DNA from: Pyropia yezoensis
Taxonomy: Eukaryota > Rhodophyta > Bangiophyceae > Bangiales > Bangiaceae
Direction: 5' to 3'
Assembly (NCBI GenBank): GCA_009829735.1
Contig: CM020620.1
Coordinates: forward strand, 27,808,951 to 27,872,950
DNA length: 64,000 bases
Shown: piece after piece, positions 40,968 to 52,700 of the stretch
How the letters are laid out: each line of letters opens with the position of its first letter
How positions within the stretch are numbered: the stretch's first letter is position 1
The notes under the pieces: model-generated
Databases searched by the model: none
The model's input: the letters and a program-made list of their open reading frames with translations, nothing else
Told to the model about the DNA's origin: nothing
Made by a program: the position numbers and the translations under genes

Positions 40968-42910
40968 TCGCTTCCCGCCGACTTGGCGTCCGAATCTGAG
41001 GACGAAGGGGAAGACGACGAGTCCGAGGACGACGTATCCGCTCCCTTCGCCGAGGGTGTGGCGACCGCCACCACCGGTCGAAACCCACCCTCGCGGCGTG
41101 AACGTACTTCGTTCGTAGCCGACTTCTTACTCGCATTCCTAACAAGTTGTTGGATGCGTTTACTCAACTTGGGGCAATCATATGCCCAGTGTCCATCGGA
41201 GTTGCAGTTCCAACACCGATTGTCAGTTCCCGGAGGGGTCTTCCCAACTGGGGAAGACGAAGAGATACCCTGGGAAGCTCCCACGGCAGCTACCACCCTC
41301 TCCTTGCGGATTCGGCGTGCCTCTCTCAACTCTCTGGCCTGGCGCGCCTCATCCCGTTCCTTGGCCAACTCGGCCTGACGCTCCTGGCGTTGTTCCTCCC
41401 GCAACTGGCGATAGGCCTCGCCTCTGCGGTAGGCGAACCTAGCTAACTCGGCCAGGGTCGCCCGGGCAGTGTTATGCTCCCGGGCCTCCATCCGGACTGA
41501 CCAATGGAGTCCCTCCACAAACCGACTCTTCACCACAGCTTGTGGATGAAGAAACCCACAAAGATCGTTGAGCTTACGGACTCGCTGCGCAAAGGACAAC
41601 TCGTCCTCCGCCTCTTCCTGATGGGCTTGCGTAAACTCCTCGACTTGAGAAGCCAGCGCCGCTTCATCAACCATGGCTCTCAACAACCAGTTGACGAGCT
41701 CCAAATAGGACGTCACCTCACCAGCGCCTCCACTTGAGGAGCTGGGCATGACGGACATAAGTTCTGTCCGTAGGTCGCCCTTTGTAAACTCCTGTAGCAT
41801 GTAGAAAGCCATGCCTTCACTTATGGCATTGTCGTCACAGGCTTTTGTGAAATGACGTAGGAACTCAAAGACACGGAGGGGGGGAGTTCCATCCCACTCC
41901 GCTTTGTGCCCAAAAGAGTGAAGTGCATTCTTCTTGGCACGGCCCATGGCTTGGGCCTGGTCAGGACCATACGCCACCGACCTATTGTGGAGGGCGTAGG
42001 TCTCACAATCAAAGATCCTCTGGTAGACCGGGTTGGCTACCTGGATCTTGGGCGGCACCTCACGTTGAGGGAACAGCCGCTGTGGCCCTGGGGCAAGTTC
42101 ACCCTCAGTACCCATAGTCTGGCGCGGCGCGCTTGGTGTAGCCGCCGGCGTTTCCGGGGGGAACTCCCCCATGAAGGGCGTACGCCCCACCGAGTATGGT
42201 GTGGCTCCCTCGTTGGGAGTCACAGGTGTCGCCCCCTGTTCGGGGCGACCAGAGGTAGGCGCGAGGAGGGAATCCCCCTGCGCCTGCGGGCTCGAAAGCC
42301 CCGATCCGGTCTGGACATTAAGGCCATCTGGCAAACTCGCCACAATCTGATTCAGAATTGTATTCGTCATCGTGACCACCAGGTCCGGCAAAGTCTGCCG
42401 CAACACATTGGTCGCCTCCCGACGGACAGTTTCCGCGAGGAGTGAATTGACGACTCCAGTTGAGTCTCGGTCCGCCTCCGGGAGTCCACCTGAGGGGTAA
42501 CCACGTTCCTCAGGGGTCTCAACCGGGGGCATGGGCGCGAGCCCATCGCCGACCAACGGAGGTCCGCCGTCCTCCGAAAGCCTAGTTGGCGACGGCTCCA
42601 AGCCAAAGTTGGCTCCAACCCGAGTGGAACCCGCGGGGACAGTCCTCACCCCTTGGGACGCTCCCGTTGAGTATACCACACGGTGGCCAGACTTCGGCCC
42701 ACCCACATCAGAAGTGTCACCCGAGCGAACTCCCGACTGAGTCGGGGTGGCCTGTTGCCCGCCCGCACTTCCAGTCCTGCTGGCTTGAGGGACCTCTAGT
42801 CCCTCTGCGACCCCAGGTAAACCCACCTGTGTCTCACCAGTATTTAAAGGCACTGAAGTACGTGCGTCACCCGTGTACTCCCCGGACGACGGGGGGTCCG
42901 AACTAGCCAT
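40964..42910 (-). CDS. gag: Element B' gag
   Basis: This intact 648-codon frame is a close relative of B gag, with capsid-like part, charged helix and CCHC knuckle CWNCNSDGHWAYDC. The frameshift heptamer is altered: 40970-40976 reads GGGAAGC on the minus strand instead of GGGAAAC, so gag ends AGSE. Confidence 0.9.
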   Translation of the reverse strand: MASSDPPSSGEYTGDARTSVPLNTGETQVGLPGVAEGLEVPQASRTGSAGGQQATPTQSGVRSGDTSDVGGPKSGHRVVYSTGASQGVRTVPAGSTRVGANFGLEPSPTRLSEDGGPPLVGDGLAPMPPVETPEERGYPSGGLPEADRDSTGVVNSLLAETVRREATNVLRQTLPDLVVTMTNTILNQIVASLPDGLNVQTGSGLSSPQAQGDSLLAPTSGRPEQGATPVTPNEGATPYSVGRTPFMGEFPPETPAATPSAPRQTMGTEGELAPGPQRLFPQREVPPKIQVANPVYQRIFDCETYALHNRSVAYGPDQAQAMGRAKKNALHSFGHKAEWDGTPPLRVFEFLRHFTKACDDNAISEGMAFYMLQEFTKGDLRTELMSVMPSSSSGGAGEVTSYLELVNWLLRAMVDEAALASQVEEFTQAHQEEAEDELSFAQRVRKLNDLCGFLHPQAVVKSRFVEGLHWSVRMEAREHNTARATLAELARFAYRRGEAYRQLREEQRQERQAELAKERDEARQARELREARRIRKERVVAAVGASQGISSSSPVGKTPPGTDNRCWNCNSDGHWAYDCPKLSKRIQQLVRNASKKSATNEVRSRREGGFRPVVAVATPSAKGADTSSSDSSSSPSSSDSDAKSAGSE

Positions 42911-43029
42911 GTTGGCTGACGATCCGTATGACACGGTCCAAGTCCACCGTTCCTCTGAGACAGAGGGCCCCCTACACCCGGGTGCACCCGGAGGTAAAGT
43001 TTACCTCTGTCCCCTGCTGCTCCACCAAA

Positions 43030-43498
43030 TGTGGCAAAAACCACTTACACACACGACACCCAAGTTGGGGCGGTGTACAAGGGCTGCCTCCCGTGTCGGG
43101 GGAACCGGAAGAAGTGCAAGTCGCACACACTCTGTCCCTGTTGTGGGGCAAACCCCCCACTGACAAACAAGAGGATGGTGTGTGGTCCAACAGTTTCTTG
43201 GTCGGGACGGGGACGCAGGGCCAAGCCCCGCTGTCCCTCCCCTTATCCCCCCAGGGTCCCCCCAGAATCTTGCCACTCAGAATCTCCCACCCCAGCACCT
43301 GCCCACCGGGCCACACGAAAATTCAAGACGATAAATGCAGAAAACCCTCAAATCCAAGTTGGATTTACTACTAAGCTAACTATCCCAAACTTAGGGAATA
43401 TGGACCCAAATGCAGGGGGAGGAACGGATCAGGCGAGTGGACTGCCACCCCTTGCATGGCACGTGTTGCCCCCCTACCTGGGGGTCAATACTGCCACA
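43030..43498 (-). repeat. Element B' 5' LTR
   Basis: The 469-bp LTR has TGTGGCA/TGCCACA ends and the same candidate primer site to its left (43011-43029). It is followed by non-retroelement sequence starting GGTTC. Confidence 0.95.
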
Positions 43499-44076
43499 GG
43501 TTCAACGCCCATGCATCATGCAGCATGATGCTGTCTCGTTGTACTCCCACCCTCAGCATACTTTCTTTTTTTTGTGCCTCTCCACGCCGTGCTGTGCTTT
43601 GAGTGCACAGTCCTGTGCCGCCCCACGCCGTGCTATGCTTTGACTGCACAGTCCGTTCTCAATAAAAAGGAAACACCAACGTCATGCTGGTGTTATGTGC
43701 ATTGTCTTGAGCGTCTTTTTCAAAAGAAGCAAGTGCACCGATGTCGTACACGGGCTTAAACTCATCTTTCAGTTGCATGCGCCCATACTTTGCCAACGCA
43801 CCTGCGTGTTCCAAAAGCAAATATACTCGCGTCAGGAGATTGCCAAGCCGATACGTGTGCACATGTACACGGTTGTTATTTACGACATCTGAATCTTCTT
43901 CTCTCTTGCTCTTTTCTTGTTGCCTGAGCTATCTATTGATTGCGCCGGCCTATCTGCGCCATAGGCACATCGATGGAAAGCTGGCGCTGTCCGCATCGAC
44001 CTCGTACACCGTTCTTAGACATTGACAAGAGCAAACGTCGAACATTTTCCTAATTCCTATCGCGACCGATGACCCC
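43499..44076. other. Spacer with a 41-bp duplication and a hairpin; no gene
   Basis: A GCATCATG/CATGATGC hairpin lies at 43513-43531. Two copies of a ~32-bp block CCACGCCGTGCTxTGCTTTGAxTGCACAGTCC start at 43582 and 43623. The rest is AT-richer than its neighbours and may be the 3' flank of the transposase gene. No coding region is convincing. Confidence 0.5.
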
Positions 44077-47000
44077 TCAAGAACCAGACGTGCCCCTCCC
44101 CGCCCCTCCCCCTTGGGATGCTAGAAACGCCTGGAACTGCGACAGAAGGCTCGATGACGGCTGAGCAACAGTGTCGCCAGCGGCCGCCGCTCCGGACCTC
44201 GACGCCAGCAGTGCAGCAAGCTCAGCCGAGGCAGAGTCAGACGGCGCGGTGGTCGCTGCGGCGTGCTTGCGCTTCTTGCCAGCGGACTTGGGCGGCTGGC
44301 CGCGCAACGGAACAGCGTTTGTCCGCTGCTTGCGCTTGTTGGCCCCCAGCATGCGGGTCACCTGGCCCGTGGCGTGCGTGCTCGCGTTCGGGCCGGCGAC
44401 TGTGGCAGCCATAGTACGCTCGTCAAACTCGCGCAACGCATCAATGACCTCAACCAGCGTTCTCGCCCTTTTCTCCGCGATAACCTGCTTTGTCTGACGG
44501 TTCAACGATTCACAGCAGTTGGTGTCAATGCTGCTCGCCAGCAGCTCCGTGCGCCCCAACGACCCAGCGTCTTTGGGAAAAGCCGCCAAGAGCGCCGAGC
44601 GCGTCCGAAGCAGCCACTGCAGCACGTTTGCCCTGCTCGTCTCGCCCGCGCTGTTGCACTCCGCCATTAGCCCAGCCACCTTCCCGCGTACCTCGTCCAG
44701 ACCCCCCTCGACCTCGGCGTCTCTGATTCCCATCATCCTGACAAAAAATTCGTCTCGGACGTTGTTGCCCACCAGGGCCAGGAGGAAGCGCTTGAAGTGC
44801 ACCTCGCAGCCGATGGCCCGCCCGAAGTAGTCCGATGCGTCGCCGCCATAGACACGGCTCATTGCCTGGAAGAATCCATTGTGCTGGGCTGTCTCAGAGT
44901 CCATCGTCACGGACACAAAAGACAGTTTCCGCCACCCCCCGGGGGGAACCGCTCCCCGGTCCTCAGCACGCAGGGGGGCGCCCAGGCCGCTGGCCGCCGC
45001 CGCCGAAAAGTACGCCTCAAAAAGCGTCTCGTACATGGTCGTCGTTCTTCCAATGACCATCGCTCTAATAGGCGTCACTGCCCGATTGTGGGACGGGAGG
45101 AAGGTGCTGGGGGTCAAGAAAAAAAGCAAAAAGTACAGTGCAAGGTACGACCAAAGCTCTTGATATTGACGCGGTCAGCAAAAGGCGCTCCAGACGCCTT
45201 CAAGTCACAGAAACGGACACACTCACTGCGATGGACACCTCGAGGCTCTCCCACGTAGCAGTCCCCATGCAACGTACACAATGGAGAACTGGTTCCAATC
45301 AAATGCCTGCTTACCAGCGCTGGCGATGGCGGCGGCGGCGACACCGTCTTTGGCTGCGCCAGGGGCGACGACCCCAAACGTTGAGTCCGCTTCGCAGTAC
45401 CGCACCTTTCCGGACAGGCGTGCTTGCTGGTCGTTCTGGAGGATGACAACGGTAAATTCATCCCTATCCACGACAGCCTTCACGTACGGGTGCTTGTACC
45501 CGCTGCGGCGTCGCACCTCCATGACCCCCAGAAGATCCTGCCCCAGGGGATGCGCACCAAATCGCGCCTGCTGGCGAAGCCGGCGCACAAACTCGCTGCC
45601 GGCCTGGGCTCCTCCACTGGCATCAGCGATGGCACTCTACAGGTATGAAAAAAATGCCAAAAAATGAGGTGCAACAAGTGACTGTTAGAGGTCTGTACAA
45701 AAAAAAAAAAAAAAATCCCACGCCAACTATATGAGAGAAAGGAACAAGATATGGGAGAGAAGAAAAATGAGGCATACCTGAAGCGCGCGGATGGTCAGGG
45801 TTGGATTATCGTCGACAATCTTGTGCGCGGTCCGGCTGCTCGGCTTGCACACAGGGAATACGTGCGAGTGTACGCCCCGGAGCACAACGATGACGCGCAC
45901 AAGCCTGGTTGCGGGAAGAGGCTCCCGCGTGTGCAGCTCAACCCGGACCGGGCAAACGCCCCCAGCGCTCCGCCGTAAGGGTGGAAGGAGGCCGCCGTGC
46001 CGCTTACAAGAGAGCTCCTTCGTCCGCTTCCCGGCAACGTAGCAGCAGGCCTCCCCGGCCTCCTCCCCGTCGACCCCGTTCTCCAGCCATCGGGACAGCT
46101 TCTCCTCGTCCATCCCATGGGGCAAGGAGCATGACATGTGCCCTCCACTCCATTTAAGAGGGTCCCCAGGCCGCCAATCTGAGCATCGAACGAATGCCCG
46201 CCGGCGGCCACGGCCCGGCACGAGCCGCGGCGTCCCCCCACAGGAGCAGCCCTGCTCGTCCTTAAAGGAACACCCGCCCTCTTCCATCTTCTGGATAGTT
46301 TTGAAAAATGCCTACAGCAACCAAACAACACGTCAATGAACAAGCAGCGAAATTTTGCAGTCAGTATCGTATCGGAAGTGAACGACACACAGAGAAGCAC
46401 ACATAAAAGGTCATGCATACATGTGAGGCTTACCATTGTCGTCTTGTGCACTTTGCGCTCCGGTGAGTCATTGGCCTTGCACGAGTTCATAGCGGAAATC
46501 CACGTGGGGTCCTCAAAGTTCACCACCTCATGCGGTCGATCCGCTACCGCAACGGGCATGAGGGAGCAAACGATGGGGGGCGGGCAGCTTCTCTTGCGTA
46601 CTAAGTACGGAACAGCCTTTCCGCCCACGTCCACCATGGTGGCGTCGGTGCCCTTCGGGCTCCCCCAAGTGTAGGGACTGTCCTTGAACCAGTCCGTACA
46701 CTGAGTCACGTCTATCTCCAACACGTGCGCGACGCCAGCCTCGCTGGTACTCTGGTACTGCGCACCTGCACCGACGTCGTGCATAACTACACGCTCAACG
46801 GTCTTCCGCTCACTGATCTGATCATGGGAGATGTACAGAAACAAAAGCAGTTAAAGCACACATACGTCGGGCACAGTAATCCGAGAGTATGGAAATAGTA
46901 AGCACCAGTAACTTTGCTCCCTGGCCTTCGATAGAAACATGAGGCGCGCTGCTCTCCGTTAAAAGAGACCAAGAAATAACGTACTCTGTACAGATCAAGC

Positions 47001-47131
47001 GCGTCTTTCTTGAAGAGCATGCACGTGCCCGAGGCGTCTTCGTCAGCCGCATCACGTCCGGCGTCGATGGGCTCATCAGAGGAGGATCAGTCGTCGCTCT
47101 CGACGCCGCTATACGCAGCCAACAAATCCAT
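44077..47131 (-). CDS. Mutator-like (MULE) transposase gene, five exons
   Basis: Inferred exons on the minus strand: 47131-46985, 46817-46434, 46311-45778, 45636-45278 and 45106-44077. The introns (122-171 bp) all have GT..AG ends and keep the frame. Exon 3 encodes a Cys/His-rich DNA-binding-like region (CSFKDEQGCSCGG, GHMSCSLPHG). Exon 4 ends in YCEADSTFGV (first Asp of the DDE set). Exon 5 has VTPIRAMVIGRT, SFVSVTMDSETAQHNGF (second Asp), RAIGCEVHFKRFL (the C/H motif) and TNCCESLNRQTK. This order matches MULE transposases. A TGA at 47087-47089 follows codon 14, so translation may start later (ATG 47020) or the copy is dead. No terminal inverted repeats were identified. Splicing is predicted, not shown. 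Confidence 0.7.
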
Positions 47132-47752
47132 GACCAGGAAAGCGTGGGACCCCGTGCAGCCGACGGGCAAGCGCGGGCACAATGAGGCAGTTGCCTCGGT
47201 GTGGCCTCCAGCTGCGACCGGCACGTGTGCGATGGGCTAGCCTGCACTGCGCGAGACGGTGCGACGACCGCGACCGTCCGCCACCGTCCCGTCGATGAGT
47301 AGACCGAGGGTCCCGGTTGGGCGGGCTTTCTTGGCGCCAACGTGTGGATGGTGCGGTTTCGGCATGGCGCACACGGAAGGTCCATCCGAGTGAAACTTTT
47401 TGTCGCCGCCTGACCTTTCGCAGTCCAACCCCACCCCAGCGCATGATGCTTGCTGCGCAAGTATTCCTGATGTCGCCATCACCACCCCAACCCCACCCGT
47501 TCAGATTTAGCATAACCCAACCTTCAACACTAGTTCCCCCCGCGCCCCTGTCCGCCCCGCCCCTTTTCATTGGGCGCTTCCACGGGCGTCCTTTTTTTTA
47601 CTAGTTGGTGGTTTTTCCCACTGCTTGCTCTTGACTCTTCTCTGTAGTTAGTTGTAGTTTCCATACTAAATGACAGTCTACGCTTTTGGCACACCCGTCT
47701 CCCTCACCAGCTACTGCAGCATCAGTGAACGCGGGAGAGGATCAAGGGGGGA
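47132..47752. other. Spacer upstream of the transposase gene; no gene
   Basis: This is the divergent space between the transposase start and the plus-strand cysteine-rich ORF. It holds a run of T at 47590-47598 and CCCC-rich blocks. I found no convincing TATA box or coding region. Confidence 0.4.
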
Positions 47753-48352
47753 GTGGGCGCGCTCTGCACGACCACACCCGTCCCTGTCTGCCACGGCTGC
47801 CGCGGCCGCTGCTGCGGTCTCGGCTGGCGCCGCGTTCCTCCCCAGCCCCTCCCTCCCTCCCTGGGTGCGTTGTTCAACCCGCCTGATAGCACAGCCGTCG
47901 CCCCATTGCTGGATGCATTGGGCACGTGGGTGAGTGGACGGCGGCTCGACCCGCAGTCTGGGGGTGGGGTGGCGGCGAAGGCATGCGCCCCCCTCCGGCG
48001 CGGAGTGGCGGTGGTGATATGCTTTCCCCTCCGCCGTGGGGTTGCGGAGGAGACATGTGCCCCCCCAGCCCAAGCTGCCACCACCGTCGCTGCTGCCAAC
48101 GCCGCCACTGCAGCCGTCGCTGCTGTTGCCCGCCCCCATAAGAACAGGCTGTCCGTCATTAGCCACTGCAAGGCTTGTGGCCCAGCGGTCCGCGGCCGCT
48201 GTGCCAAGGGCTCGGTGTGTGCGCGCAACAACGACGGTGCCCTGTCGTGCGTCAAGCGCATGGCAGTCGGCGGCAAGTGCACGGACCCGTGCTGGGCGTG
48301 CGCGCCAGGCCTGAAGTGGAGCCGCCGCACGGGTACCTGTGAGAGGCGCTAG
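47753..48352 (+). CDS. Cysteine-rich ORF, possibly secreted domain at the C-terminus
   Basis: Open for ~200 codons to TAG 48350-48352. The last ~65 residues (48150-48352) hold nine cysteines in a regular pattern: CKACGP, CAKGSVC, CVKRMAVGGKC, CWAC and a final C. This resembles small disulfide-rich extracellular modules. The upstream part is Ala/Pro-rich without clear features. The start is uncertain, no signal peptide is obvious, and an upstream exon is possible. A minus-strand frame over the same DNA is longer but low-complexity. Confidence 0.45.
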   Translation: MGALCTTTPVPVCHGCRGRCCGLGWRRVPPQPLPPSLGALFNPPDSTAVAPLLDALGTWVSGRRLDPQSGGGVAAKACAPLRRGVAVVICFPLRRGVAEETCAPPAQAATTVAAANAATAAVAAVARPHKNRLSVISHCKACGPAVRGRCAKGSVCARNNDGALSCVKRMAVGGKCTDPCWACAPGLKWSRRTGTCERR

Positions 48353-49776
48353 TGGTTTGGTCGCCGCTACTGACGGGCTGCTTTGGAGAGGAGGGGCGGC
48401 GTGGAGGGGGAGGGTGAAGGTGGGAAGGGGGCTGGGCGCCAGCACGGCCGCCCGTTTGCAATCCAGCCCGCAGTGCGGGCGTTGATAGACCACAGAGTGT
48501 CTCTGTAGTGGCGCAAGGTTGTGCTTTGTGGACAAGGCACGCAGCGTCGCTGCTTTTTTTTAACTTTGTTTGTCCGTCCGATGCGTGTGCCGCGGGGGAG
48601 GGGGGGCGCCGCCGCGGTCACCGCCCGCTCGCTGGGCGCCCGCCCGCCCGCCCGTCCGCGCCCGCGCCCGCGCGTGCGCGGGGGAGAGCCGCACGGAATG
48701 AGACGCGGGCGGCAGCAGACGACGACCGACGCGGGCCGGGGTGGGCGGCAGGGAGCGGCACGAGCGAGGACGAGCAACAAAAACAGAAAGAACGGCGCCC
48801 CCGCCCCGCCAGCGGACGTCCCCCCGCCGTGGGGAGAGAGGCCGCGCGGGCACCGCCGCCATTGACAGTTTGGCTAACCGCCGCTTGCACCCCCACAGGC
48901 GTGGCCGTGCCCACCACCCCTGGCCCGTTGCCTCCGCCCCTGCGGCTTCCTACCACCCCCCCCCCCCCCCCCCCCCCACGCCGTCGGCGCGTCCCCCCCT
49001 CTGCATGCCGACCCCCCCCCCCCCCCCCCCCCCCCCCGGTTTTCTTCCCCCTCTACCCTCCACCCGCAACCCCTACAGCGTCCCCCCCCCACCCCCCGCC
49101 GTGCCCGCCGGTCCGCCTCCATCACCGCCTCGAGGCGGTCCAGCACCCGCGCGGCCCGGCCTTCGAGGGCGCGGCCTAGCCGTCACGGCCGCTACGAGGA
49201 GGCGCGCTTGCCTGGCGGCGCGGCATGTGCGCACGGGAGCGCCGCTGCCACCGTCACGGTGACCGACGACGTGCACCCAACGACGGCATGCGCCACGGAG
49301 GGGAAAGCCGACCAGCGACCGCCAACCCCTGCCGCCAGCCGTTGCTGAGGTCGGTTGAAAGCCGCCAACCGCCGCTGCCGCCGGCTGTGGCTACGCGAGC
49401 GGCGATTACGGACACCGCGTATGCGGCCGCTCACGCAGTAGCGCCCGCGTCCATGGACGCGCGGGCCACAAGCGTCGCAGCAACGTCGCCATGACGGGGG
49501 GTCGCGGGAGGTAGAAGGGACTGCGACGTAGGCGTCCGGGGGGTAGAGTGCGGGTGCTGCGGCGGGTGTGGCGGCAGCGGGGGCGTACTGGAGAAGGCCT
49601 AAAACAGCGGCAGAAGCGGGGCGAGGCGGCGCGGGGAAAAGACACCCTGAAGCTCTTGGGCACACGTCACGGGGGGAGGGGTGGGCCACTGCGGTTCTCA
49701 CCTCCTCTGCCTTCGCCGACGACGACTTGGATACGTGGCAAGTAATAGACGCTGGCGGGATGCAGCCTCACGACGT
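48353..49776. other. Low-complexity GC-rich region with C homopolymers; no gene
   Basis: Long C runs occur at ~48955-48978 and ~49012-49037, with many CCG/CGC repeats. Frames on both strands are open only because of composition. Nothing codes recognisably. Confidence 0.6.
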
Positions 49777-52700
49777 CTATTCAACCACCTCCAGCGTAGC
49801 ACCGTAGAGTGAGGGTCCATCGGCCATAAAGCCACTGATCGCCCTGCCGTACACCGCCAAGTGGTCGTCCACAGTGATGATGATGACCTTGGCAGACTCT
49901 TCGACTGACAGCAGCTTTTCAGGAGTGTCGGCCCGTGGATGGTTCGTCTCCACAACCAGCACCACACGGTCAGACCACTCCTCCCACTTGCTGCCAAATG
50001 CCTTCTTGAGCTTCGTCAGGCCCTTGCGCACGTGCTCTTCCAAGTTCAAGAGGACCGACGCATGCCCCGTGAACTTGCTTGACTTGCAAACAGCAACCAG
50101 CTCGTCTCTTGAACGCTGCTCCGAACATCCAGCGGGTGGGAGAAACTTGATGCTGTCAAAACCGCATTGCTGTGGCTGACACTTGTACATTGTTGACAAG
50201 AGTTCTGCGACAGGACGTTGCAGGACCGACCTCATCGAGTTGTTGGCCTCCTCCTCGTTTACAATCACGGACTTGGTCGCGTTGTACAGCATGCTCTCCA
50301 ACAGAGGTCGCTCCCCGTCTATATAGTAGGCCAGCGTGCCAGGATACAGCTGCCGCAACGTCACCTTGGTGTAGTCGAATGGAAGGGAAATGCTTGGCGA
50401 GGCAGTGCACCACGATAGGCCAGCTGCGCGCACTCGCGTAAGCGCCACGTCTGCAAACATAGTCACATACTCCCACACTTTGTCCGCGCTCCCCTTCGTG
50501 ACACTGGCGCCACATACTTGCTGCAGCGCTTCCAGGATGCCGTTCAGCTCACAGAAAAGCTCTTTTGACGCAGAACGCACACGCATGCCGGACTTGGTTT
50601 CCATCCACCGCTTGAGCAACGCCAACAAATAAAGAGGAGGCATGCACATGTTCTCGAGGGAGCCCACGTCGTCCTTGACAGCCGCTGTTAATGTGTTACT
50701 GGCCAAAAGATCGTCCCACGTCGCGCAGGGGTCAGACACGCGAGTGCCGGTCAGAATAGGCAGTTGACTCTGAACCGTGCACGGGTGCACAGCCGCAATA
50801 ATAATAACAGGGACGTCCAGCATGACGTTGACCGTGGTGGTGAGCGCATCAACTTGAACTAGTCGACCCACAGCGGGCTCCACCACCGAAGACCACACTG
50901 GACCAGGGGGCGCACGCTGTAGTATTTGCCGAAGGAAGGCCGCGCTACGTGGATGTCCTCCACTCAACCTGCTCATCGCCCGAGCAGATAGGGCACTTGA
51001 CAGCATGTGTGAACCTTGATAAGGAAGCGACATGCGGATCGCGAATCGATCGTCGAACAGAGGAAGGAAGTACGTCTCGGCAAGGTCGTCCAGGTCGAGA
51101 AAGCCAAGCTCAACAGCAGACAGAACAAAAAAAGGCGAGAAGGGTCTGTTGCTAAACGGGGACGAGAGCCTTGTATTCTCCTCCTCAGCACGGATGCCAG
51201 AAGAAGCCATACCAGCAAGCTCGGCGCCGTAGGCAGTCTGCTGCGCGCCAGTCAGGTAACCCTTGACCTCCGCGTAAATCAACCCAAACGACGGCGACGT
51301 GAACAGGACTACCGTTTTCTCTGACATACCCGCCATGGCGCAGACCTCATGACGGTACACGTCCAGCAACGGCTGCTGGACAGGAACTGCGACCTCACCC
51401 GTGGAGTCCAAAGGTGACCATAGGCTGTCTGCAGGGCTGGCACCCGGCGTCTCCATGCAGTAGCCAGTGACCTTGCTGAGCTCCTCCACGACGACGACGG
51501 TCGGCTGCTCTCGCAGCGCTGCCTGTGCCTCAGAAATGACAGCGCCCACGGTGGCTGGGCCATTTTCCAGACGCTCTGCGACAACAGGAACAAACTGGTT
51601 CCAGGTCACCGCATCCCCACAGCGCAGATACCAAAGAACACGGAGGTAGAAGGGAAGGAAAATGGCTTGTGGATCCGCCGCAAAGGTCTGCATCATCAAC
51701 TTGTCGAGACTGCCCCACTCGCTGCTGCTGTTGAACGTGATGACGCACACCCGCCATTCTCGCAGCTTCTCAACGACGTCTTGCCACGACGACTGCCCCA
51801 CACGCGTGCTTGCGGCGGCGAGCCTCGGGTCATCCAAAAATTGAAGAGCCTCTTCTAGATCCCAAACCAGGTGCGACTTGCCGGTCCCAGGAGATGAGGC
51901 CACAACAGAGGCCACGCGCTTTGGGGCCACGTCGTACAAGTGCGTCAACACCTGTACAACTTCCGCGTCCCTTCGAATGCGACACGCTTCGTCGCGAGCA
52001 GGAACTAGGGCCAAAACGCTCCCAGGCGAACGATGACTACCCGCCGGGAGTCGCCAGTCGGGCCGCAGCGATGCCACCACGGGAAAATTCTTGTTAAACA
52101 ATGCCACCAGCTGCTCTATCGTGCGGTTCACAGATGGGCCGAGAAGTTCCACGTCGTTGATGCACGAACTGAAAAAACCCCTGACGTCAAGCAGGCGCTT
52201 GCGGAGCTCAGGGTGCGTCGAGCTCTCTCGCAATGTGGAAGTTGCTCGGCCCCTGGCGACTCCCAGCGACCTCACCATCGTCTTGAGGATGGACTGGAAT
52301 GCCCGAAGCAGCACAATCGCCTGGCTCACCGGAGCAACGCCCTCTGCACAGCGACCCGGCAAGCTGGCCACCTCTGCTTCTACAATCTTCAGCCACCAGG
52401 CAAGATCGCCCGACAGTAGATTGTTGTCGTTGACACACTGGCCCCAGTTGGCATGCCCACTTACGGCATCGATAAGCACCGCTTCGCTCTCTACCACGTC
52501 CGACAAGGCGCGCAGCAAGTCACAGGAGGAGTCCCAAAAGTCCCTGAGATGCCCGTCAGTGGGCGCAGCAACTCTGTCCTTAAGTAGCTTCACACCGTCC
52601 GGGGGCGGCTCCTGCTCCACTCGCATCGACAGGGGTAGTCGCTCGGGAGCGCCGCCAGGAGGCCGCCGAACAACATCGCAACAGAAACGGCTGCGAAGAG

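Noticed and set aside
47711-48535. 274-codon minus-strand frame opposite the cysteine-rich ORF
   Set aside because: It has low-complexity sequence only, while the plus strand has a patterned cysteine module.
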